A stretch of 64,000 nt of DNA, taken from the NCBI RefSeq assembly GCF_029814935.1, contig NZ_CP104582.1:3968001-4032000 (forward strand), in the 5' to 3' direction. The stretch is from Pseudomonas sp. GD03919 (lineage in GTDB: Bacteria; Pseudomonadota; Gammaproteobacteria; Pseudomonadales; Pseudomonadaceae). The notes below the pieces were generated by a model. It had not been told where the DNA came from. It was given only the letters and a program-made list of their open reading frames with translations, and made no database searches. The translations under genes and the position numbers were made by a program. Position 1 is the stretch's first letter. Each line of letters opens with the position of its first letter. Positions 26,900-37,044 of the stretch are shown here, one piece after another.

Positions 26900-29149
26900 A
26901 TGAGCGAATCCCTCGATTTGAGCCTGGAAGGCGTTGAACGCCGGTCACTCGCCGATTTCACCGAGCAGGCTTATCTCAACTACTCCATGTACGTGATCAT
27001 GGACCGCGCCCTGCCGCACATCGGCGACGGCCTGAAACCCGTACAACGGCGCATCATCTACGCCATGAGCGAATTGGGCCTGGACGCCGACTCCAAGCAC
27101 AAGAAATCCGCGCGTACCGTCGGTGACGTGCTCGGCAAGTTCCACCCGCACGGCGACATCGCCTGCTATGAAGCCATGGTGCTGATGGCGCAACCGTTCA
27201 GCTACCGCTACACCCTGGTCGACGGCCAGGGCAACTGGGGTGCACCGGACGATCCCAAGTCCTTCGCCGCCATGCGTTATACCGAGGCGCGCCTGTCGCG
27301 CTACTCCGAGGTGCTGCTGTCCGAGCTGGGCCAGGGCACCGTCGACTGGGTACCCAACTTCGACGGCACCATGAACGAGCCGGCGACGCTGCCGGCGCGC
27401 TTGCCCAACCTGCTGCTCAACGGCACCACCGGCATCGCCGTGGGCATGGCCACCGACGTGCCGCCGCACAACCTGCGCGAGGTAGCCGCGGCCTGCGTAC
27501 GCCTGCTCGATGAGCCGGGCGCCACGGTCGAGCAGCTGTGCGAACACATTCAGGGGCCGGACTTCCCCACCGAAGCCGAAGTCATCACGCCCAAGGCCGA
27601 CCTGCTGAAGATTTACGAAACCGGCCGCGGCTCGGTGCGCATGCGCGCCGTCTACAGCGTCGAGGACGGCGACATCGTCGTCACTGCCCTGCCGCACCAG
27701 GTCTCCGGGGCCAAGGTACTGGAGCAGATCGCCGCGCAGATGCAGGCCAAGAAGCTGCCGATGGTCGCCGACCTGCGTGACGAGTCGGATCACGAGAACC
27801 CCTGCCGCATCGTCATCATCCCGCGCTCCAACCGCGTTGATGCCGATGAGCTGATGACCCACCTGTTCGCTACCACCGATCTGGAGTCCAGTTACCGGGT
27901 CAACACCAACGTCATCGGCCTCGACGGCAAGCCGTCGGTCAAGGACCTGCGCACGCTGCTCAGCGAATGGCTGGTGTACCGCGTCGGCACCGTACGCCGC
28001 CGCCTGCAGTTCCGCCTGGACAAGGTTGAGCGTCGCCTGCACCTGTTGGAAGGTTTGCTGATCGCCTTCCTCAACCTCGATGAAGTCATTCGCATCATTC
28101 GCAGCGAGGATTCGCCCAAGCCGGTGCTGATGGAAACCTTCGGCCTGACCGATGTGCAGGCCGACTACATTCTCGACACTCGCCTGCGCCAATTGGCTCG
28201 CTTGGAAGAGATGAAGATCCGTGGCGAGCAGGACGAACTGTCCAAGGAGCGCGACAAGCTGCTGGCCCTGCTCGGCAGCGAAGCCAAGCTGAAGAAGCTG
28301 GTGCGCAAGGAGATTCTCGAGGACGCGGAAAAATACGGCGACGACCGTCGCTCGCCGATCGTCGCCCGCGCCGAAGCCCGTGCCCTGTCGGAAACCGAGC
28401 TGATGCCGACCGAGCCGGTCACCGTGGTGCTCTCGGAAAAAGGCTGGGTGCGCTGCGCCAAAGGCCACGATATCGACGCAACGGGGCTTTCCTATAAAGC
28501 AGGCGACGGTTTCAAGGCCGCAGCGCCGGGCCGATCCAACCAATACGCGGTATTTATCGACTCGACCGGTCGCAGTTATTCGCTCGCGGCTCACAGCCTG
28601 CCGTCGGCGCGTGGCCAGGGCGAGCCACTCACCGGCCGCCTGACCCCACCGCCCGGCGCCACCTTCGAGTGCGTGATGCTGCCGGAGGACAGTGCCCTGT
28701 ACGTGATCGCCTCCGATGCCGGCTACGGCTTCGTGGTCAAGGGCGAAGACCTGCAGGCCAAGAACAAGGCGGGCAAGGCGCTGCTGAGCCTGCCCAACGG
28801 TGCCAAGGTGGTTGCACCCAAGCCGGTCAATAACCTGGAAGACGACTGGCTGGCCGCCGTGACGACAGAAGGCCGCCTGCTACTGTTCCCGGTGCGCGAC
28901 CTGCCGCAACTGGGCAAAGGCAAGGGCAACAAGATCATCGGCATCCCCGGTGAGCGCGTGGCCAGCCGCGAGGAGTACCTGACCGACCTGGCCATCGTAC
29001 CGAGTGGCTCCAGCCTGGTGTTGCAGGCTGGCAAGCGCACCCTGACCCTCAAGGCCGATGACCTCGAGCATTACAAGGGCGAGCGCGGCCGGCGTGGCAA
29101 CAAGCTGCCGCGCGGTTTTCAGCGCGTCGACCAGTTGCTGGTGGAATAA
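26900..29149 (+). CDS. parC: DNA topoisomerase IV subunit A, with Ile at the quinolone-resistance position 87
   Basis: A 749-residue DNA-cleaving subunit. Tyr127 in [11 protein letters not shown] is the residue that attaches to DNA. The quinolone-resistance region reads [15 protein letters not shown]: residue 87 is Ile (codon ATC, 27158-27160) where E. coli (Ser80) and P. aeruginosa (Ser87) have Ser. Glu91 is unchanged. Ser-to-Ile at this site is a classic fluoroquinolone-resistance change and is one base from the Ser codon AGC. The C-terminal beta-propeller DNA-wrapping domain (about 490-749) is complete. The ribosome site is weak (AATGAGGCCCGC). It closes the parE-to-parC unit. Confidence 0.97.
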   Translation: MSESLDLSLEGVERRSLADFTEQAYLNYSMYVIMDRALPHIGDGLKPVQRRIIYAMSELGLDADSKHKKSARTVGDVLGKFHPHGDIACYEAMVLMAQPFSYRYTLVDGQGNWGAPDDPKSFAAMRYTEARLSRYSEVLLSELGQGTVDWVPNFDGTMNEPATLPARLPNLLLNGTTGIAVGMATDVPPHNLREVAAACVRLLDEPGATVEQLCEHIQGPDFPTEAEVITPKADLLKIYETGRGSVRMRAVYSVEDGDIVVTALPHQVSGAKVLEQIAAQMQAKKLPMVADLRDESDHENPCRIVIIPRSNRVDADELMTHLFATTDLESSYRVNTNVIGLDGKPSVKDLRTLLSEWLVYRVGTVRRRLQFRLDKVERRLHLLEGLLIAFLNLDEVIRIIRSEDSPKPVLMETFGLTDVQADYILDTRLRQLARLEEMKIRGEQDELSKERDKLLALLGSEAKLKKLVRKEILEDAEKYGDDRRSPIVARAEARALSETELMPTEPVTVVLSEKGWVRCAKGHDIDATGLSYKAGDGFKAAAPGRSNQYAVFIDSTGRSYSLAAHSLPSARGQGEPLTGRLTPPPGATFECVMLPEDSALYVIASDAGYGFVVKGEDLQAKNKAGKALLSLPNGAKVVAPKPVNNLEDDWLAAVTTEGRLLLFPVRDLPQLGKGKGNKIIGIPGERVASREEYLTDLAIVPSGSSLVLQAGKRTLTLKADDLEHYKGERGRRGNKLPRGFQRVDQLLVE

Positions 29150-29179
29150 CCCCGGCATCCGCCATTGTTCTGCCGCGAT

Positions 29180-29225
29180 AACCGCGCGACCAGCCGGCAG
29201 CCAGGGCTGGAGTCATCGCGCGGTT
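29180..29225 (+). terminator. Nested hairpin after parC
   Basis: Outer arms AACCGCGCGA (29180-29189) and TCGCGCGGTT (29216-29225) enclose inner arms CCAGCC (29190-29195) and GGCTGG (29205-29210). It is stable and ends in TTT, with only a short T-tract. It probably terminates parC transcription. Confidence 0.65.
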
Positions 29226-29320
29226 TGACGGATGATACGCCCCCCGGGTCATGTGCAGATGACCCCACAGCATGATATGGGATCGATAGCAGCTGCCCCA
29301 GAAGCGGCTGTCTGGAATTG

Positions 29321-30043
29321 ATGATGACTGTAGTACGCCCTATCGCTCTGCTTCTGACCGCGCTGCTCGTGCTGAGCGGTTGCAGCCTGCTGCAGCAGAA
29401 GCCGGTGCCCCTTTACCAACTCGACAGCGGCGATGCGGTGACGCCGACCAAGGATAACGGTGTGACCGTGCTGGTCGGCCCGATCAGCGTTGCCGACTAT
29501 CTGCGCCAGCAAAATCTGCTGCAACGCCAGGCCGATGGCAGCCTCGTTGCCACGCAGGATGCGCGCTGGGCCAGTGGCCTGGCCAACGATATAGACCAGC
29601 AGATGCTGCGCCAGTTGGCCTGGCGCCTGGACAGCCAGCGCCTGGCGCTGGCACCGGCAGCACCGGGCTTCAGCGCCGATGCGCAGGTCATGCTGAGCAT
29701 TACCCGTCTGGACTCCGGCCCGACTCAACCTGCCGTGCTCGAAGCGCAATGGCGCCTACTCGACCGCCGCGGACAGCTGCGCGACAGCCGCCTGATCCGC
29801 CTGGAAGAAGCGCACAGTGGCGCCCTGGCCGAACAGGTCAAGGCGCAGAGCATCCTGCTGCATCGCCTGGCGGCGGAGCTGGCGGTGGCCATTGCACCTG
29901 TCGCAGCGGCTGAACCGACCCCGGAAGCACCACGCAAAAGGGCACCTGTGGCCAAGGCCAAGCCAAGCGAGCCCGACACGCCCGGGCCGAAGATTCCGGT
30001 GGCAGAACCGATCAAGATCGATACCGAAGTCTTCCGTTTCTAG
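29321..30043 (+). CDS. PqiC/YmbA-like ABC-type transport auxiliary lipoprotein
   Basis: About 240 residues. The first methionines come in tandem (ATG 29321 and 29324, plus TTG 29318), so the exact start is uncertain. The lipobox is LSGC, with lipidation at the Cys about 20 residues in. After it comes PLYQLDSGD and an alpha/beta domain (VTVLVGPISVADYLRQQNLL) typical of the DUF330/PqiC outer-membrane lipoproteins that partner MCE proteins in lipid transport. The tail after residue about 190 is Pro/Lys/Ala-rich. No MCE or permease gene is adjacent, so it is an orphan. An outer-membrane lipid transport role is inferred from family. Confidence 0.75.
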   Translation: MMTVVRPIALLLTALLVLSGCSLLQQKPVPLYQLDSGDAVTPTKDNGVTVLVGPISVADYLRQQNLLQRQADGSLVATQDARWASGLANDIDQQMLRQLAWRLDSQRLALAPAAPGFSADAQVMLSITRLDSGPTQPAVLEAQWRLLDRRGQLRDSRLIRLEEAHSGALAEQVKAQSILLHRLAAELAVAIAPVAAAEPTPEAPRKRAPVAKAKPSEPDTPGPKIPVAEPIKIDTEVFRF

Positions 30044-30102
30044 GAATATCCCCCATCCATTCAACGTCACTCCCGCAAACGCGAGAGCCTGAGTGGGGGC
30101 GC

Positions 30103-30136
30103 CGCCTGTATGCCCATCTGCATGGGCATACAGGCG
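30103..30136. terminator. Perfect 15-bp hairpin between convergent lipoprotein gene and hldE
   Basis: CGCCTGTATGCCCAT (30103-30117), loop CTGC, ATGGGCATACAGGCG (30122-30136), then CTTTC. A long perfect stem between convergent genes suggests a bidirectional terminator. The T-tract is short. Confidence 0.75.
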
Positions 30137-30224
30137 CTTTCAGTGTGCGCCCGAAGGATTCTCTGCTGCCAACTGACAGACATTGCGTACACCAGAGCCA
30201 ACGGACGATGCCATACGCAATGCG

Positions 30225-31646
30225 TTACTTGCTGCGGATCTTCTCGACGATGGCGGTGGTGGAGCTGTTCTCCACCAGCCCAAGCACGCGCACTTCGCCG
30301 CCATAGGCCTGAACGATATCGGCGCCGACGACCTGGTCAACGCCGTAATCGCCCCCCTTGACCAGCACATCCGGCTGCACCTGCTTGAGCAGGCGCTCGG
30401 GCGTGTCCTCACTGAAGCTCACCACCCAGTCCACCGCACCGAGGCCAGCGAGCACCGCCATACGGCGGTCGACGGCATTGATCGGTCGCCCCGGGCCTTT
30501 CAGGCGACTGACCGAGGCATCGTCATTAACCGCCACGATCAGGCGGTCGCCCTGCGCGCGGGCCTGTTCCAGATAGGTCACGTGGCCGGCATGCAGAATA
30601 TCGAAGCAGCCATTGGTGAAGACGATCTTCTCGCCATGGGCACGGGCATCCTCGATGGCGATCAGCAGTTGATCGAGGCTCAACACGCCACGTTCGGAAC
30701 CTTCCTCACGCTGCACGGCACGACGCAACTCCGGCGCACTGATGGCAGCCGTGCCGAGCTTGCCGACGACGATGCCGGCGGCCAGGTTGGCCAGGGCCAC
30801 CGCCTGCGGCAGCTCCTCGCCGGCGGCGATGGAGGCGGCCAGGGTGGAGATCACCGTGTCGCCGGCGCCGGTGACATCGAACACCTCGCGCGCGCGCGCC
30901 GGCAGGTGCAGCGGCGCGTGCTCCGGGCGCAGCAGGGTCATGCCGTGCTCGCCGCGGGTCACCAACAGCGCGCCCAGCTCCAGCTCGCGCATCAATTTGG
31001 CGCCCTTGCTGACCAGCTCGGCCTCGTCCTTGCAGCCGCCGACAATGGTCTCAAACTCGTGCAGATTGGGGGTGATCAGGCTGGCGCCGCGGTAGATGGA
31101 GAAATCCTTGCCCTTGGGGTCGGCCAGCACCGGGATGCCCCTGGCGCGCGCGGCCTGGATCAGCACCTGGTGGTTCTGCAGCGCGCCCTTGCCGTAGTCG
31201 GACAGCACCAGCACCTTGACCCCGGCGAGCAGCGCCTCGACCTGGCGGGCCAGGGCCTGGGTGTCGGTGGCGAAGGGTTCTTCGAAATCCATGCGCAGCA
31301 GTTGCTGGTGGCGGCTCATGACCCGCAGTTTGACAATGGTCGGCTGCTCGTCGCGGCGCTGGAAGTACGCCTCGACGTCGGCGGCGGCCAGACTGTCGGC
31401 CAGGCTGTCGGCAGCCTCGTCCTCGCCGGTGACGCCGACCAGCAGGGCCGGCGCGCCGAGCGCGGCGATGTTCAGCGCGACGTTGGCCGCGCCGCCCGGG
31501 CGATCCTCGATCTGCTCCACGCGCACCACCGGCACCGGCGCCTCCGGCGAGATGCGCGAGGTACCGCCATGCCAGTAGCGGTCGAGCATGACGTCGCCCA
31601 CCACCAGGACGGGGGCTTGATCGTAACGGGGCAGGGTCAGCTTCAT
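30225..31646 (-). CDS. hldE: Bifunctional heptose 7-phosphate kinase / heptose 1-phosphate adenylyltransferase
   Basis: A 473-residue fusion. The N-terminal PfkB-type kinase (about 1-315) has [11 protein letters not shown], the [11 protein letters not shown] substrate loop and the anion-hole GAGDTV. The C-terminal nucleotidyltransferase (about 340-473) has [14 protein letters not shown] and the [11 protein letters not shown] motif. It makes ADP-heptose for the LPS inner core. I start at ATG 31646 with CGGAG upstream; longer readings to 31763 lack a ribosome site. It lies 98 bases downstream of msbA on the same strand, and supplies the donor used by waaC and waaF nearby. Confidence 0.96.
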   Translation of the reverse strand: MKLTLPRYDQAPVLVVGDVMLDRYWHGGTSRISPEAPVPVVRVEQIEDRPGGAANVALNIAALGAPALLVGVTGEDEAADSLADSLAAADVEAYFQRRDEQPTIVKLRVMSRHQQLLRMDFEEPFATDTQALARQVEALLAGVKVLVLSDYGKGALQNHQVLIQAARARGIPVLADPKGKDFSIYRGASLITPNLHEFETIVGGCKDEAELVSKGAKLMRELELGALLVTRGEHGMTLLRPEHAPLHLPARAREVFDVTGAGDTVISTLAASIAAGEELPQAVALANLAAGIVVGKLGTAAISAPELRRAVQREEGSERGVLSLDQLLIAIEDARAHGEKIVFTNGCFDILHAGHVTYLEQARAQGDRLIVAVNDDASVSRLKGPGRPINAVDRRMAVLAGLGAVDWVVSFSEDTPERLLKQVQPDVLVKGGDYGVDQVVGADIVQAYGGEVRVLGLVENSSTTAIVEKIRSK

Positions 31647-31744
31647 GGTGGCTCCGAGGGCGGCAAAATCATCGCGGATCATAGCATAGCGGCGAAGACG
31701 GCCCAGGCAACGGGCCGCCGCTCGCCGATGTTTAGCGCAGCGCC

Positions 31745-33577
31745 TCAGGCATCCTGCACGCAATCGACTGGCTCGCCATCCTCCTCGAACTGACGGGCGT
31801 GCAGGCGCGCATAGTAGCCATTGCGCGCCAGCAGCTCGGCGTGGCTACCGCGCTCGACGATCTGCCCCTGGTCCATCACCAGGATCAGGTCGGCCTTCTC
31901 GATGGTGGACAGACGGTGGGCGATCACCAGGGTGGTGCGCCCCTGCATCACCTTATCCAGCGCGGCCTGGATATGCCGCTCGGACTCGGTATCGAGTGCC
32001 GAGGTGGCCTCGTCGAGCACCAGCAGCGGCGCGTCCTTGAGCAAGGCGCGGGCGATGGCCAGGCGCTGGCGCTGACCGCCGGAAAGCAGCACGCCGTTCT
32101 CGCCGACCAGGGTGTCGTAGCCCTGCGGCATTTTCTCGATGAACTCGGCAGCGTAGGCATCGGCGGCGGCCTGCTTGACCGCCTCCAGCGGCGCGCCGGC
32201 CAGGTCGCCATAGGCGATGTTGTTGCGCACCGTGTCGTTGAACAGGGTGACGTGCTGGGTCACCAGAGCGATATGCCGGCGCAGGTTGCGCAGGCTGTAG
32301 TCCTCGACATCGACCCCGTCGAGGAGGATCTGCCCCTGCTCATGGTGGTAGAAGCGCGGAATCAGGTTGGCCAGGGTCGACTTGCCGCTGCCGGAGCGCC
32401 CCACCAGGGCGATCATCTGCCCCGGCTCGGCCGTGAAACTGACGTCGACGAGCACGGCCTTTTCGCTGCCGGGGTAGCTGAAGCTCAGGTTGCGCACCTC
32501 GAGACGGCCACCGACGCGCTCGCACTCGACACTGCCGCGATCCACCTCGGGCGCCTCGTCGAGCTGCTGGAAGATGCTCTCGGCGCCGGCCAGGCCCTTC
32601 TGGATGGTCGAGCTGACCTCCGAAAGCTGACGGATCGGCTTGGGCAGCAGGCCGGCCAGGGTGATGTAGGCCACCAGATCGCCGGCCGAGGCATCGCCGC
32701 GCATGAACAGCACCAGGAACATCAGCACCGCCATGGCGCTGTAGATCACCAGTTGCAGCATCGGCGTGTAGATGGCACCGGTCTTGGTCATGCGCAACTG
32801 CTTGCGGGTGTTGTCGCTGGAGGCGAAGCGAAAGCGCTGCGACTCGTAGGGCTCGCCACCGAAGCTGCGCACCACGCGATAACCCTGGATCGTCTCGGAG
32901 GCGACGTGAGTGACGTCGCCCATGGCCACCTGGATCTTCTTGCTCTGCTTGCGAAATTTCTTGCTGGCGCTGCTGACCATCAGGCCGATCACCGGCAGGA
33001 TCGCCAGCATCACCAGGGTCAGCTTCCAGTTCATCAGCAGCAGGGTGGTGAACAGGAACACCACTGTCATGCCTTCGCGGATCACCACCTTGATCGCGTC
33101 GGTGGCCGCGCCGGTGACCATGGTCACGTTGAAGGTGATGCGCGAGATCAGATGCCCGGAGTTGTGGTTGTCGAAGTAGCGGTTGGGCAGCACCAGCAAC
33201 TTGTCGAACAACTCCACGCGCAGGTCATGCACCAGCCCTAGGGAGACCTTGGCCAGGAAATAGTTGCCCAGGTAGGAGCCGATGCCCTGCCACAGCGCGA
33301 TCAGCACGATCAGCAGCGGCACCGTCTGCAGCAGCTTCAAGTGGGCGAGGAAGGGAATCTCCGACAGGTAGGGGACGCTGGCGAAGAAGCTGGCCTCGGG
33401 ATTCGACAGACCGTCGACGAAGTACTTGAGGACGTAACCCAGCATGGGCTGGGTTGAGGCGAAGATGACGAAGCCGACGATGCTGAGCATGAAGAAGCCG
33501 ATATAGGGCTTCACATAACCCAGCAGACGGAAGTAGACCTTCAGGCTGGAGGGCTCGGACTGATCGTTGCGACTCAT
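31745..33577 (-). CDS. msbA: Lipid A export ATP-binding/permease protein MsbA
   Basis: A 610-residue half-transporter of normal length. Six membrane helices lie in residues about 25-335. The ATPase domain has Walker [10 protein letters not shown] (about residue 392), the signature [16 protein letters not shown], Walker [13 protein letters not shown] and the switch His in IAHRLST. As a homodimer it flips lipid A-core from the inner to the outer leaflet of the inner membrane. It is divergent from the kinase-like gene at 33688; a TAATAT sequence at 33652-33657 between them may be a -10 element for the divergent genes. Confidence 0.95.
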   Translation of the reverse strand: MSRNDQSEPSSLKVYFRLLGYVKPYIGFFMLSIVGFVIFASTQPMLGYVLKYFVDGLSNPEASFFASVPYLSEIPFLAHLKLLQTVPLLIVLIALWQGIGSYLGNYFLAKVSLGLVHDLRVELFDKLLVLPNRYFDNHNSGHLISRITFNVTMVTGAATDAIKVVIREGMTVVFLFTTLLLMNWKLTLVMLAILPVIGLMVSSASKKFRKQSKKIQVAMGDVTHVASETIQGYRVVRSFGGEPYESQRFRFASSDNTRKQLRMTKTGAIYTPMLQLVIYSAMAVLMFLVLFMRGDASAGDLVAYITLAGLLPKPIRQLSEVSSTIQKGLAGAESIFQQLDEAPEVDRGSVECERVGGRLEVRNLSFSYPGSEKAVLVDVSFTAEPGQMIALVGRSGSGKSTLANLIPRFYHHEQGQILLDGVDVEDYSLRNLRRHIALVTQHVTLFNDTVRNNIAYGDLAGAPLEAVKQAAADAYAAEFIEKMPQGYDTLVGENGVLLSGGQRQRLAIARALLKDAPLLVLDEATSALDTESERHIQAALDKVMQGRTTLVIAHRLSTIEKADLILVMDQGQIVERGSHAELLARNGYYARLHARQFEEDGEPVDCVQDA

Positions 33578-33687
33578 AGGCTCTGCGCTCTAAAAGGGGG
33601 GCGGGAGTGTAACACAGGGCCTTTTTTCCTCTTTCAACAGGATGACTGAGTTAATATACGCGGCCTTCACACGAGACCCATTGATTG

Positions 33688-34338
33688 ATGCAAGCCCTGG
33701 ATCACGACGCTTACCTTAGATTGAGCGCTGACGCCAAAGTCCTGGAGGCCGACCGCTACGGTGACAAGGTACTGCGCCTCGCCGATGGCAACTTTCTTAA
33801 ACTGTTTCGCCGTAAGCGCCTGCTTTCCTCGGCCCTATACTATCCCTACGCCCAACGCTTCGCTGATAACGCCAAGCTACTGCAAACACATGGCATCCCC
33901 TGCCCCAAGGTGCTTGCAGTTTATCGGGTGAGTGCCCTGGCGCGAGATGTCGTGCATTACCAACCGCTCCCCGGGGAAACCTTGCGTCAGCTCTACCTGC
34001 ATCACGCCGACAGCGCCGACCGGCACCTCAAGGAACAGCTGGGAGCCTTTATCGCCACTCTGCACGACCGGGGGGTTTACTTTCGTTCCCTGCACCTTGG
34101 CAATATCGTGGTGACCCCTGACAACACTCTGGGTTTGATTGACATCTCCGACCTGAAAGGCCAGACAAAGCCCTTGGGTCGACACAAACGCCTGAGGAAT
34201 TTTCGCCACATGCTGCGCTACACCGAAGATCGACGCTGGTTACTGAATGATGCCGGGCAGGCTTTTTGGAATGCCTATATTGCCGCCAGCACACACCCGG
34301 CAGCGCTGGCCTTGGCCAACCAACGAAAAACACTTTGA
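33688..34338 (+). CDS. Kinase-fold protein of the LPS region (toluene-tolerance/PA4998-like), catalytic Asp missing
   Basis: A 216-residue protein of the WaaP/RIO-like kinase superfamily. The ATG at 33688 is preferred to the TTG at 33685. Nucleotide-site features include NFLKLFRRK with a plausible Lys and LGLIDISDLK, where Asp should bind metal. The catalytic loop reads YFRSLHLGNIVV: the Asp expected before LHLGN is Ser. It may be a pseudokinase or use another residue. It stands 12 bases before waaL. Base composition drops visibly here compared with hldE and msbA. Role in core phosphorylation is inferred from location. Confidence 0.7.
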   Translation: MQALDHDAYLRLSADAKVLEADRYGDKVLRLADGNFLKLFRRKRLLSSALYYPYAQRFADNAKLLQTHGIPCPKVLAVYRVSALARDVVHYQPLPGETLRQLYLHHADSADRHLKEQLGAFIATLHDRGVYFRSLHLGNIVVTPDNTLGLIDISDLKGQTKPLGRHKRLRNFRHMLRYTEDRRWLLNDAGQAFWNAYIAASTHPAALALANQRKTL

Positions 34339-34350
34339 CCTGAGAACTCC

Positions 34351-35553
34351 GTGACTGCACTCCTCGCTTTTGGCAATCGCCTGACCAAGACCTCTACCTG
34401 GCTGGTTCAATACATTCTGCCCACTGGCTGGTTCGCGCTGCTCACCGGAATGTTCTGGATAGGGGACAGGGCGCTCTACCACAAATTGTATTACCTCCTG
34501 CTGGCCGCCCCAACGCTGCTCGCCCTGCTCGGCCGCCCCCGAGATATCAAGGATCTGTTCACGTCCCCGCTGATCGCCGCATTCTTTCTATTCGGCCTGT
34601 ACACAGCCATTAGTCTTGCCTGGTCCAGCACCGACGACGCCTTCGGCTCACTGGTCAAAAGACCCATATACGTGCTGTTCCTGTTCTTCTCTGCAGCCCT
34701 GCTGGCACAACAAGCGCCGCAGCGACTGCTTTTCAGCCTCAAAGCCAGCGCCATTTTCGCCAGCCTGGCCGGCGCAGCAACCCTAGGCTTCTATCTGTAT
34801 AACGGTGGGGCAGGACGCCTGTCTGGCTATGGTGCCCTATACAATCCCTTGCTCAGTTCGCACGTCTATGGCTTCTTCGCTGCGCTATGGGCCGGTTACT
34901 GGTTCAACGGCAAGAGTGTGTTCAACCCACTGGCACTGATCTCGCTAAGCATATTAGCGGTCCTGCTTCTGGAGACGGGGTCGCGAACCCCAATCATGGC
35001 CCTGACTGCTTGCCTGCTATGGCTGGTAATCGCCCACTGGAACAGGCGCAGCCTTATCGCACTGGCCGCCGTCGCAGTGGTCGGCATCCTGCTCATCAAT
35101 CTCTACCCCGACGAACTCACCAGCAGAGGGCTATCGTCTCGCCCGGAAATCTGGGGCAAGGCCTGGCTGCAAATCCTCGAGGCCCCCTGGCTAGGCCAGG
35201 GTTATGACGCCCCCCTGAGCATCTGGATCACAACGCACAACTACGCGATGGCGGACCCGCACAACATGCTGCTGGCCGTCCTCTACTACGGTGGTGCCGT
35301 GGGTTTGGCACTCTGGCTCTCACTGTATGCAGTTGCCTTTATATTTGCCTGGCGCAACCGCAAAGAGCCCTCGGTGATGATCTGCTCAGGATTATTGGTC
35401 TTTGGTTTGGCGGCCAGCATGACCGAGGGCGGCGCTTTTCTCTCGCGCCCCAAGGAGCATTGGTTCCTAATCTGGATCCCCATGGCTCTACTGACTGCCA
35501 CCTGGTTCATCTGCAGAGGTAAGGAGCAGGCCCGTGAAATGGAAGGAACTTGA
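34351..35553 (+). CDS. waaL: O-antigen ligase (WaaL/Wzy-like polytopic membrane protein)
   Basis: A 400-residue protein with about 11-12 membrane helices and the long periplasmic loop of the Wzy_C superfamily. Conserved residues are visible in SSRPEIWGKAW (Arg) and DPHNMLLAVLYYGG (the His essential in P. aeruginosa and E. coli WaaL). It joins undecaprenyl-linked O-antigen to the lipid A-core in the periplasm. The start is a GTG at 34351, 12 bases after the kinase-like gene. It overlaps the acetyltransferase start by 20 bases. As usual for ligases, the sequence is poorly conserved, and GC looks lower than in flanking genes. Confidence 0.88.
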   Translation: MTALLAFGNRLTKTSTWLVQYILPTGWFALLTGMFWIGDRALYHKLYYLLLAAPTLLALLGRPRDIKDLFTSPLIAAFFLFGLYTAISLAWSSTDDAFGSLVKRPIYVLFLFFSAALLAQQAPQRLLFSLKASAIFASLAGAATLGFYLYNGGAGRLSGYGALYNPLLSSHVYGFFAALWAGYWFNGKSVFNPLALISLSILAVLLLETGSRTPIMALTACLLWLVIAHWNRRSLIALAAVAVVGILLINLYPDELTSRGLSSRPEIWGKAWLQILEAPWLGQGYDAPLSIWITTHNYAMADPHNMLLAVLYYGGAVGLALWLSLYAVAFIFAWRNRKEPSVMICSGLLVFGLAASMTEGGAFLSRPKEHWFLIWIPMALLTATWFICRGKEQAREMEGT

Positions 35554-36163
35554 GCAGCGCATCAGGAAAGCCTGGAAACGCTGGCGGAAAGGCCCAAAGC
35601 AACCCCGTTTCTACCGGCCGCAAATCCGTTTTCGCCAGCGCTACCCCCAATATCAGATAGGCCTCGGCAGCTATGGCCTACCACTGGTTCACGACTGGGA
35701 CGAAGGCAGCACACTCAAGATCGGCAATTTTTGCTCAATTGCCGACAACGTACAAATATTCCTCGGTGGCCACCATCGCATCGACTGGGTCAGCTGCTAC
35801 CCATTTCCGGCCTACCTTCCGGAAGCCGCCCATATTACCGAGTACGGCGGGACTCGCGGCGACGTGATTATCGGCAGCGATGTCTGGCTTTGCGCGAACT
35901 GTACGATTCTCTCAGGCGTCACAGTAGGCCACGGGGCGGTGGTTGCCAGCGGTGCAGTCGTCAGCCGCGATGTTCCGCCCTACTCTGTAGTCGCTGGCAA
36001 TCCAGCCAGGCACGTGCGCTGGCGCTTCGATGAGAAAACCCGAAACGAACTGCTCGACTGCGCGTGGTGGAACTGGCCCGAAGCAGAAATAAGGCAAACT
36101 GTCGAAAAACTGTGCAGCAGCGACATACAAGGTTTCCTCGCTTATGCCCGCTCCCGTCAGTGA
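35534..36163 (+). CDS. Left-handed beta-helix O-acetyltransferase (CatB/LbH-XAT type)
   Basis: A 209-residue hexapeptide-repeat acyltransferase. The GTG at 35534 has AAGGAG at 35521-35526. Hexapeptide turns run from about residue 55 to 155 (IGNFCSIADNVQIFLGG, VIIGSDVWLCANCTILSG, VTVGHGAVVASGAVVSRDV), and the HH in GGHHRIDW is the usual catalytic histidine region. The N-terminus is strongly basic. It overlaps waaL by 20 bases, so it probably acetylates LPS core or O-antigen sugar, using acetyl-CoA in the cytoplasm. Its stop overlaps the convergent glycosyltransferase by 7 bases. Confidence 0.85.
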   Translation: MKWKELEQRIRKAWKRWRKGPKQPRFYRPQIRFRQRYPQYQIGLGSYGLPLVHDWDEGSTLKIGNFCSIADNVQIFLGGHHRIDWVSCYPFPAYLPEAAHITEYGGTRGDVIIGSDVWLCANCTILSGVTVGHGAVVASGAVVSRDVPPYSVVAGNPARHVRWRFDEKTRNELLDCAWWNWPEAEIRQTVEKLCSSDIQGFLAYARSRQ

Positions 36164-37035
36164 GTAGGTGGCAGCATCCGCGCCAGGCCACGCAGCGTTT
36201 TCCAGCGCCAGAAGCGCGGCGGAATCTCGCGCAACAGGGCCCAGGCCAGGGCGCGGTCGCTGCGCGCGCACTTGAGCAGCATCGAGTTGCGAAAACGTGC
36301 GCAGACCTCCGGGTAGGCCGGGTGGTCGCTGAAACGGGCATAGGTCTTCAGCACGTTGTCGACCATGAAGCGGTAGTTCTTGTAGGTGTTGCTGTCATGC
36401 ACCCGGTAGAGCGCCAGGGGCTCGCCGAGAATATCGATGAAGTAGCCGGCATGGGTGATCTTCAGCTCGATCATCAGGTCCTCGAGACGCACCTCGGGCT
36501 CGAAGCCGCCGACCCGCTCCAGCGCCTCACGACGGAACAGCAAGGTGGGCGCCGGCGCGCCCGGCTTGCGGTCCATGAACACATCCTCGAAGTCCAGCCG
36601 CCGCAGCGGCAGCGCGCGCGGCTTGGCGCCGGGCCTGCCGTCGGCGTCGATGGTCTGGATAGCGCCAGCGCAAATGCCCACTTCAGGCTTGTCGGCCATA
36701 TAGGCCACCTGGGTGGCGATACGCTGCGGCAACATGATGTCGTCGGAGCCGAAGGGGGCGATCAGTCTGCCCCTGGCCCGCTCGATGGTCTCGTTCAGGG
36801 TGCGCGAGAGGCCCTTGTTGGCCTGCACGCGAAAGTCGAATCCATGCACCTTCTGCAGCGCCTCGATGCGCGCCACGCTGTCGTCGCGGGAGCCGTCGTC
36901 CACCACCAGCAGCTCGATGTTCGGGTAGCTCTGCTGCAGCACGCTCTCGATGCTCGCCTGGATATAGGGGGCATGGTTGTATGAGGCGATGATCACACTG
37001 ACCAGCGGCTGCGAGGAATCACTTGTGGACGTCAT
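36157..37035 (-). CDS. Family 2 glycosyltransferase
   Basis: A 292-residue GT-A fold enzyme. The start region VSVIIASYNHAPYIQASIESVL and VVDDGSRDDS bind the nucleotide sugar; the metal-binding DxD is FGSDDIM. No membrane segment is present. It is the last gene of the long minus-strand LPS operon that begins at waaF (47684). The sugar and linkage are unknown; a role in outer core or O-antigen assembly is inferred from its place. It ends tail-to-tail with the acetyltransferase, overlapping by 7 bases. Confidence 0.88.
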   Translation of the reverse strand: MTSTSDSSQPLVSVIIASYNHAPYIQASIESVLQQSYPNIELLVVDDGSRDDSVARIEALQKVHGFDFRVQANKGLSRTLNETIERARGRLIAPFGSDDIMLPQRIATQVAYMADKPEVGICAGAIQTIDADGRPGAKPRALPLRRLDFEDVFMDRKPGAPAPTLLFRREALERVGGFEPEVRLEDLMIELKITHAGYFIDILGEPLALYRVHDSNTYKNYRFMVDNVLKTYARFSDHPAYPEVCARFRNSMLLKCARSDRALAWALLREIPPRFWRWKTLRGLARMLPPTH

Positions 37036-37044
37036 GGTGGCTAC

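Noticed and set aside
26945..28594. A 549-codon open frame antisense to parC
   Set aside because: Composition follows parC codons in reverse; no domain recognised.
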